This document shows, piece by piece, positions 1 through 5,736 of a DNA stretch of 5,736 bases. Below the pieces are notes generated by a model. That model was given only the letters and a program-made list of their open reading frames with translations. It made no database searches and had not been told where the DNA came from. The DNA comes from Fimbriimonadaceae bacterium (GTDB taxonomy: Bacteria; Armatimonadota; Fimbriimonadia; Fimbriimonadales; Fimbriimonadaceae), in assembly GCA_019454665.1 (NCBI GenBank), contig JACFNW010000159.1, positions 1 to 5,736 of the forward strand, written 5' to 3'. Every line of letters begins with the position of its first letter. Positions within the stretch are counted from its first letter, which is position 1. The translations under genes and the position numbers were made by a program.

Positions 1-1294
1 CGATCGTCGCGAAATCGGGTTCGGGAGCGACGGGCTTGTACTCGCCGTCGAACCCGAGGATCGCGCCGGGAGCATAGAACTTTCCTGGCGCGCGGATGCC
101 CAACTTTTCATGGCCTACGGCGTCCATGATGGCGAACGGGCCCGCCTCCCAACCGAATCCCCACTGCATCACGCGGTCAATGTCGCGCACGTTGTGGGCG
201 ATCTCGGACTTGATGTGGTCGGCGTATTGGAGCACGGGCACCAAGTGGTGGCGCAGGAACTCGCCCACGGGGTCGCGGAGGTCGAGGGCTGCCGCGATGC
301 GCTGGCCGAGCGGCAACCGACCGAGTTCTTTGAGCGATGGCAGTTCGGGTTCGCGGCGTTCGCGATAGGCGAAGGTGACGAGGTCGAGGGCCATGAGCTC
401 GCGCCCTTCGCGGCGGTAGTAGCCCTGCCCCGCCTTTTCGCCCAGCCATCCCCTTTCGAGGAGCCGCGCGAGACTGGCGGGTGCGAACAACACGTCGCGG
501 TGCGCGTCGTGGGGGCATCGCTCGTGGATGTTGCGGGCGATGTCCATCATGATGTCCAGACCCACCAAGTCGTTCAAACGGAAGCTGCCGCTTCGCGGAC
601 GTCCCAGGAACGGCCCCGTGATCGCATCCACCTCTTCGACCGTCATCTGGAGCTTCTCGGCCGTGCGGATGGCGTGGAACATGGCCCACATGCCGTAGCG
701 GTTGGCGATGAACCCGGGCGTGTCTTTGGCGGGGACAACGCGTCGGGCGACCCGGTCTTCAAGAAAACGGGTCATCGCTTGCAGCGCCAGCGGGTGCGTG
801 TCGGGCGCCGGGATGAGTTCGAGAAGCTTGAGGTAGCGCGGCGGGTTGAAAAAGTGCGAACCTACGAAACGCTCGCGGAACGCATCGGGCATTCCCTCCG
901 CAAGCAGGGCCAGCTGCAGTCCGCTCGTGTTGGTCGAAACCATCGCCGAGGGGTTCATCGTCGTGGCGATGCGCTGGAACAACTGCCGCTTGACATCCAG
1001 CTTTTCGACGACCGCTTCGACGATCCAATCGGCCCGCATCAGCCAATCGTGGTGGTCGTCGAGCCCACCCGTGGAGATGCGGTTGGCAAACTCGGGAAGG
1101 AACAGGTGGGGCGGCTTGGACGAGCGCACGCGCTCCAGCCCATTGGCCGCCGCACGGTCATCCACATCGAGGAGGTAGACGTCGAAGCCGAGGTTGGCGA
1201 GGTGACCCGCAATCCCTCCGCCCATGGTTCCCGCGCCGACGACGCAAACCCGTTTGGCTTCCGGCCAACGCTGTACCGCAAGTTCTAGGCTCAT
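1..1294 (-). CDS. fadN: FadN-like 3-hydroxyacyl-CoA dehydrogenase, C-terminal part cut by window edge
   Basis: This is the NAD-dependent L-3-hydroxyacyl-CoA dehydrogenase of cytoplasmic fatty-acid beta-oxidation, oxidising 3-hydroxyacyl-CoA to 3-ketoacyl-CoA. The frame is open for 431 codons from ATG at 1294-1292 to the left edge. Residues 16-45 form the Rossmann start, with the dinucleotide loop GAGTMGGG at 20-27. STNTSG at 120-125 and GSHFFNPPRYLKLLE at 145-159 carry the catalytic His147-Glu159 pair with the family spacing of 12. AKDTPGFIANR at 189-199 leads into the helical C-terminal domain, and a second helical lobe has WGFGWEAGPF at 378-387. The order and wording of the motifs match Bacillus FadN (YusL), in which an enoyl-CoA hydratase domain follows; here that part would lie outside the window. 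No start codon is found in frame between the preceding gene's stop and this ATG, and no clear Shine-Dalgarno is seen. A dehydrogenase with a different C-terminal end is the main alternative. Confidence 0.93.
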   Translation of the reverse strand, partial: MSLELAVQRWPEAKRVCVVGAGTMGGGIAGHLANLGFDVYLLDVDDRAAANGLERVRSSKPPHLFLPEFANRISTGGLDDHHDWLMRADWIVEAVVEKLDVKRQLFQRIATTMNPSAMVSTNTSGLQLALLAEGMPDAFRERFVGSHFFNPPRYLKLLELIPAPDTHPLALQAMTRFLEDRVARRVVPAKDTPGFIANRYGMWAMFHAIRTAEKLQMTVEEVDAITGPFLGRPRSGSFRLNDLVGLDIMMDIARNIHERCPHDAHRDVLFAPASLARLLERGWLGEKAGQGYYRREGRELMALDLVTFAYRERREPELPSLKELGRLPLGQRIAAALDLRDPVGEFLRHHLVPVLQYADHIKSEIAHNVRDIDRVMQWGFGWEAGPFAIMDAVGHEKLGIRAPGKFYAPGAILGFDGEYKPVAPEPDFATI

Positions 1295-1342
1295 GGCTGA
1301 GGACGGTCGAACTCGACGGCGCGACCACCCCGATGATACCTT
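1295..1342. other. 48-base gap between the GH172 and FadN-like genes
   Basis: This is the longest non-coding stretch in the window. It holds a short perfect inverted repeat, GTCGAACTCGAC at 1306-1317, but no T-run follows it on the minus strand, so it is not a convincing intrinsic terminator. No recognisable -35/-10 pair or strong ribosome binding site is visible. The gap is small enough for transcription to continue from the GH172 gene into the dehydrogenase gene, but a weak internal promoter cannot be excluded by eye. Confidence 0.5.
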
Positions 1343-3319
1343 TCAGCGGGAGTCCTTCACGGGAACCAGGAGCAGGTAGTCCAACCCGAACATGCCGCCC
1401 GGCAAAGCGCCTTCCCGGCTTCCTTCGCTGACCACCGTGAGGCGCCGCGCACCGGCAGCCAGATCGTGAACGCCCAAGGAGTGCTTGTTCCACACCAGCG
1501 AGCCGTTGTAGAAGTCGAACAGACCCAACTCCTTGCCGTCGAGGAACAGCCTGTGGCGGCCATAGTCGCGCGCGCCGCAGAGGTGTGCCACGATCTCGTA
1601 GCGACCCGCCTTCTCGACCGGAAACTCGACCACGAGCCGGTCGCCGGCCTTCATGTGCTTCCACCACAGTTGGGTCTCCTTCGAAGTTTGCCAAAAGCCG
1701 GTTTGACGCTCTCGCTCGCCTCCGGTCATCTCGACCACGTTCAGGTCTTCGCCTTCCAGCGCTCCTTCCACCGGTTTTGGCTTGGGGAGTTCGGGGAACG
1801 GCGTGGTCATAGGGTCGGCCGAGGGATTGGACGCCGAGCCCGGTTTGGCGTACCAGTACGACGTGTACGCCCACACGGACTGAACGTCCTCCCAATGCCA
1901 CATCTCCATGTCGAACTGAAGCGACTTGGCGAACGGGATGGGGTCGAACACATGGAAGCGGTTCACCAGCGTGTGCCCGAAATTGCCCGGCCCATCGCAA
2001 CGCGGCTGCGAGTGATAGGGACGCAGGAAGGGTTGCGGGCTGCACCACGCATAGCCGTAGTAGTCCTCCGTGCCCGTGCCGAACGTGCTGGGGAACGTCT
2101 CGCCATCCACATAGACCTTCTCATCGCCTTCGCCCCACCACCCCGGCGTGGGGTTCGCGACGTGCAAGCTGGAGCCCAGCCATACGCCCTCGCCTCGGGC
2201 GTACAGCATCATCATGTCCCGCATGGGGCGCGTGCCGCCGAAGTCGCTGCCGAACCGCGCGCGAAGGTAATAGGCGTTGTTGCCGAATGGCCTGGGCTTG
2301 GAACGGTATCGGAAGTCCACGGAGAGGTTTCGCCGGCCGCGCCCCACGAGTTCGACGCGCGCCTTCTTGCCGAACGGCATGGGCAGGCGTGAGATCATCG
2401 TGCCGTCGGAGGTCACTTCGAGCGGCAGGGTTTGATAGGTGTTCAACCCCGCCGCCGTGCCGAAGAAATCGCCCAAGGGCACATCCACGCAGAGTTCGTC
2501 ATCGAACGAGATGCGCAACTGCGTTTCACGTAGGACTCGGCGCACGTGGTTCGGGTCGTCCCAAGCCACGTCCTTGGACACGCCCTTTACCTTTACTTCG
2601 AAGTAGTCCACCAGAGCCGGCCCGGGGATATCGAAACCCGCGACCCCGGCATTGGCCAGTACGATCATCGCCGACCCGTTGGGCTCGGGGTTCTTCGGGG
2701 AGAGCAACGCCTTGCCGATCTCCGACAGGGCACGGGCGCTGGAGTCGGCTTCGCCTTGCGTGAAGGTTCTCACCGCCGTCGAGGGTCCGTACGTGCGGTA
2801 GCCCACGTGGTAGTACATCCCCGCCGACTTGTCGCCATCCGTATCGTCCACCGTGATTTTCAGGCTCTTCGCGTAGGGCAGCGGGTAGTAGAGGTTCCAT
2901 CCCGCTGAACTCACGTAGGCGAACGGGTCGCCGAACGGCTTGACCTTGCCCGAGAGCAGGTCGCCCGCCGGCGCCATCAGCCTGGGATTGGCTTCGCCAT
3001 CGAAGTAGAAACGCATGACGCCCGCCGGGTTGGCCGACCAGATGCGGACCACCGAGCCGGGGCCCTTCAGGTCGGCCATCACGCGCTCCTTGCGTCCCTC
3101 GCGAGTCTCCACCCGCAAGTACTTCCCTGCATCCCAGTTGGCGAACCAGTCTTGGGTCGGCGATTTGGCTTTCCGGTCGTAGCTGCTCGCTTGGGCGCAC
3201 GTGTACCAAGGGTCGGGGCGGTACGCCAGGCGCTCCATATCGCTCATCTCGGGGAGCAACTCGCGGATGCCGATTTGGGGGGCCGGAGCCAGTGCAAGAG
3301 CCAGAAGCGCTGCAATCAC
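1343..3319 (-). CDS. GH172 (DUF2961) glycoside hydrolase with C-terminal carbohydrate-binding-like module
   Basis: A 658-residue protein of the DUF2961/GH172 family. Characterised members act on furanosides: difructose dianhydride I (Bifidobacterium alphaFFase1) and D-arabinofuranosides. The family N-terminus is seen around 57-100 (WFANWDAGKYLRV, then GPGSVVRIWSANP) and a second lobe at about 235-490. GEGDEK at 396-401 and GTGTEDYYGYAW at 414-425 hold Glu397 and Glu418, 21 residues apart. This is the same spacing as the acid/base and nucleophile glutamates (270 and 291, from memory) of alphaFFase1. Residues about 516-655 form a separate beta-sandwich-like module (EGEDLNVVE, YEIVAHLCGARDYGRHRLFLDG, FGLDYLLLVP) resembling CBM-type sugar-binding domains. 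The start is GTG at 3319-3317; an in-frame stop at 3367-3365 leaves no other usual start between. The first 15 residues are hydrophobic (MIAALLALALAPAPQ) and end in Ala-x-Ala sites but have no basic n-region, so export is likely yet not certain. The substrate cannot be told from sequence. Confidence 0.92.
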   Translation of the reverse strand: MIAALLALALAPAPQIGIRELLPEMSDMERLAYRPDPWYTCAQASSYDRKAKSPTQDWFANWDAGKYLRVETREGRKERVMADLKGPGSVVRIWSANPAGVMRFYFDGEANPRLMAPAGDLLSGKVKPFGDPFAYVSSAGWNLYYPLPYAKSLKITVDDTDGDKSAGMYYHVGYRTYGPSTAVRTFTQGEADSSARALSEIGKALLSPKNPEPNGSAMIVLANAGVAGFDIPGPALVDYFEVKVKGVSKDVAWDDPNHVRRVLRETQLRISFDDELCVDVPLGDFFGTAAGLNTYQTLPLEVTSDGTMISRLPMPFGKKARVELVGRGRRNLSVDFRYRSKPRPFGNNAYYLRARFGSDFGGTRPMRDMMMLYARGEGVWLGSSLHVANPTPGWWGEGDEKVYVDGETFPSTFGTGTEDYYGYAWCSPQPFLRPYHSQPRCDGPGNFGHTLVNRFHVFDPIPFAKSLQFDMEMWHWEDVQSVWAYTSYWYAKPGSASNPSADPMTTPFPELPKPKPVEGALEGEDLNVVEMTGGERERQTGFWQTSKETQLWWKHMKAGDRLVVEFPVEKAGRYEIVAHLCGARDYGRHRLFLDGKELGLFDFYNGSLVWNKHSLGVHDLAAGARRLTVVSEGSREGALPGGMFGLDYLLLVPVKDSR

Positions 3320-3323
3320 ACCA

Positions 3324-3688
3324 TTAGTATTCGCTGCGCGGCCCGGCCTTTCCTTCGCGTTCCTTCAGCCGCTGCTCCAGGTGGCTGAAGTCGGGCTTCC
3401 GGCGCAGCGTGAACCGGCTGACAAAGTCCGCGACGAACACGCCGAAGCACCACAGCACCAGGAAGATCACCACCACTAGGAACCGGGACCGCTCCTTCGG
3501 GTCGCCCAGCATGCGCATGACGCTCCACGCGTAGACGAACCCGGCGACGGGCAAGACGATGGCGATCGCCTGCTGCGGCGTTGCCACAAGACCCTGCTTG
3601 ATCAGCCAAGGCGGCACGGCCGCCGAGGCCAACGTGGCGACCAGGAAGTTCGCGACGGCGAGCCGGTCGAGCCCTCGGATCGTCTGGA

Positions 3689-3701
<13 letters not shown>
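3324..3701 (-). CDS. Small membrane protein of unknown function
   Basis: I do not recognise this 125-residue protein. It starts at ATG 3701-3699, inside the end of deoB (13-base overlap), behind a GGAGA ribosome binding site, and ends in TAA at 3326-3324. Three hydrophobic stretches are visible: about 14-35 (with a PPW near its end), 44-63 and 74-96. A charged tail of about 29 residues follows, containing a short amphipathic helix candidate (FSHLEQRLKERE, 105-116). Basic residues flank nearly every hydrophobic stretch (TIRGLDR before the first, GDPKERSR between second and third, SRFTLRRK after the third), so a simple three-pass topology breaks the positive-inside rule; the first stretch may be re-entrant or peripheral. 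The coupling to deoB and the 4-base distance to the GH172 gene suggest co-expression. No enzyme or transporter motif is seen. That it is a real gene rests on the ribosome binding site, the tight packing and the coherent membrane-protein composition. Confidence 0.8.
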
Positions 3702-4822
<1,121 letters not shown>

Positions 4823-4825
4823 GCG

Positions 4826-4831
4826 CTTCCT
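4826..4831 (-). promoter_or_regulatory. Ribosome binding site of deoB
   Basis: AGGAAG on the minus strand overlaps the TAG stop of the upstream protease gene and lies three bases before the deoB ATG at 4822. Its overlap with the stop suggests translational coupling of the two genes. Confidence 0.55.
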
Positions 4832-5736
4832 ACTTGGGATAGAAGTTCACCGGAACCGCATTGCCCTTCAGCTCGCCGCGCCTCGCCCGGATGAAACCCG
4901 GTCCGATATCCTTCGGAACCCTTACGGTTATGGCACCGGGTTCAAGGACCATCGGCTTCGCGACGATCGTCTGCTTGACATCCACGAACTCCAACTCGTC
5001 GCCTTCCTTGAAGCCCCGGCCCCGCACGCGATAGATCGTGTCCCAAACCATCTTGTCCTCGTTCTCGAAGTCCACCCAGGGCGCCTGCGGGCTGTAGGCG
5101 TTGGGCACGAAGTAGGGGCTGTTGCGCAGGATCAGCAGTTCGTGGTCCAGCAGGTCGGTCTTCGGGTAGTCCCCGTGCCACCGCATGATGCTCTTGCCAG
5201 GGTAGTCGTCGGGGTGGTGCAAGCCAAAGGCGTGCCCGAGTTCGTGCGCGGTCGTCCCCATCGGCACGCCCCCCTGAACCTGCCACGTCGCCAGGTCGGC
5301 CGTGATCGCAGCGGGTTCTCGCACTCCGGAGACCGGTTCCAGCACCCAGTCCCCGAACATCCCGATGCCCGCGTAGGTCCGGATCAGGTTGGCCGCCGCA
5401 TATCCTCCGCCGCCCTGGGCGAACACCCAAGTGACTTCCCTGTCCTTCCAGCCGCCCACCGACTGTTCGACGCCTTCCCACCAGCGCGGCATCTTTTGCT
5501 TGTCGGCCAGCACCTCGTCAGAGGGGTTCGCGCCGCCGCGCATCTGGGCGTAGGTGAGCTTCGACTGCTTGACAATGAGCGGCTTGAGGCGGAAGGTCGT
5601 CCCGACCCGCTCCTTGTACCACTCTTGGATCTCTTTCGCGATCTTGTTGGCGGCCTCTTCGTACGCCTTGTGGTACGGCTGGTCGGCGGGATAGAGGTAG
5701 TAGGGTTGAACGGGATACGTTGCGCTTCCGGCCTGC
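4830..5736 (-). CDS. Metzincin-type zinc metalloprotease with C-terminal Ig/IPT-like domain, N-terminus outside window
   Basis: The frame is open from the right edge to TAG at 4832-4830, giving 301 visible residues; the true start lies beyond 5736. An internal ATG at 5543 is not taken as the start, because the upstream residues read as normal protein (YYLYPADQPYHKAYEEAANK, EIQEWYKER). HELGHAFGLHH (5246-5214) is the zinc site HExxHxxGxxH, with the catalytic Glu between the first two ligands. SIM at 5192-5184 is a likely Met-turn, ten residues after the third His; the HHPDDY after the zinc site recalls serralysins and matrixins. The last about 75 residues (IYRVRGRGFKEGDELEFVD onward to VPVNFYPK) resemble an Ig-like IPT/TIG domain. 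It probably hydrolyses proteins outside the cytoplasm, but no signal peptide can be seen in this window. The precise family is not assigned. It is the first visible gene of the run that continues into deoB. Confidence 0.85.
   Translation of the reverse strand, partial: QAGSATYPVQPYYLYPADQPYHKAYEEAANKIAKEIQEWYKERVGTTFRLKPLIVKQSKLTYAQMRGGANPSDEVLADKQKMPRWWEGVEQSVGGWKDREVTWVFAQGGGGYAAANLIRTYAGIGMFGDWVLEPVSGVREPAAITADLATWQVQGGVPMGTTAHELGHAFGLHHPDDYPGKSIMRWHGDYPKTDLLDHELLILRNSPYFVPNAYSPQAPWVDFENEDKMVWDTIYRVRGRGFKEGDELEFVDVKQTIVAKPMVLEPGAITVRVPKDIGPGFIRARRGELKGNAVPVNFYPK

Noticed and set aside
110..1288. A long open frame of 392 codons on the plus strand opposite the FadN-like gene.
   Set aside because: The minus frame encodes a clear dehydrogenase with all motifs. 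The plus frame has the Val/His/Arg-rich composition usual for the antisense of high-GC genes and matches no family.
1306..1317. Inverted repeat GTCGAACTCGAC in the gap before the FadN-like gene, considered as a terminator or operator.
   Set aside because: Arms are only five bases with no T-run after them; such short palindromes are expected by chance in GC-rich DNA.
1292..1345. The GH172 and FadN-like genes are in the same frame, separated by one TGA and 16 sense codons, suggesting possible read-through fusion.
   Set aside because: Shared frame has a one-in-three chance. The linker is Arg/Ser-rich and a cytoplasmic dehydrogenase fused to an exported glycosidase would make no sense.
1158..2048. 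A minus-strand frame of 296 codons overlapping the ends of both the GH172 and FadN-like genes.
   Set aside because: It would share sequence with two confirmed coding frames; its Arg/Gly/Pro-rich product is typical of an off-frame reading.
1466..2392. A plus-strand open frame of 308 codons inside the GH172 gene.
   Set aside because: It lies wholly opposite a well-supported gene, has low-complexity antisense composition and shows no domain.

Overview
The window is about 63-65% G+C by eye and is coding almost end to end. All five genes lie on the minus strand, so transcription runs from the right edge (5736) to the left edge (1). No rRNA, tRNA, CRISPR array, insertion sequence or phage gene is visible, and no stretch above 50 bases is free of a gene. 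The gene content points to a free-living, aerobic, heterotrophic bacterium: a FadN-type beta-oxidation enzyme, a secreted-type GH172/DUF2961 protein with a C-terminal sugar-binding-like module, a metzincin protease and DeoB. The style resembles Armatimonadota (Fimbriimonadia) or a planctomycete-like lineage, but that is only an impression from sequence style and no marker gene is present.

Layout in transcription order. (1) 5736-4830: a zinc metalloprotease of metzincin type followed by an Ig/IPT-like domain; its N-terminus lies outside the window. (2) 4822-3689: deoB, phosphopentomutase, with all metal ligands and the phospho-threonine present but a changed substrate-side loop and a shortened C-terminus. 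(3) 3701-3324: a 125-residue membrane protein of unknown function that overlaps the end of deoB by 13 bases. (4) 3319-1343: a 658-residue GH172 (DUF2961) glycosidase-family protein, started by GTG 4 bases after the previous stop. (5) 1294-1: the N-terminal 431 residues of a FadN-like 3-hydroxyacyl-CoA dehydrogenase; the C-terminal half lies beyond the left edge.

The spacings (7 bases, 13-base overlap, 4 bases, 48 bases) and the shared strand suggest one transcription unit, at least from the protease gene through the GH172 gene. The functions do not form one textbook pathway. The nearest link is pentose chemistry: characterised GH172 enzymes act on fructofuranosides or D-arabinofuranosides, and DeoB isomerises pentose phosphates. 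That link is inference. I found no clearly new system. The points most worth a second look are the atypical DeoB, the small membrane protein coupled to it, and the unknown substrate of the GH172 protein.
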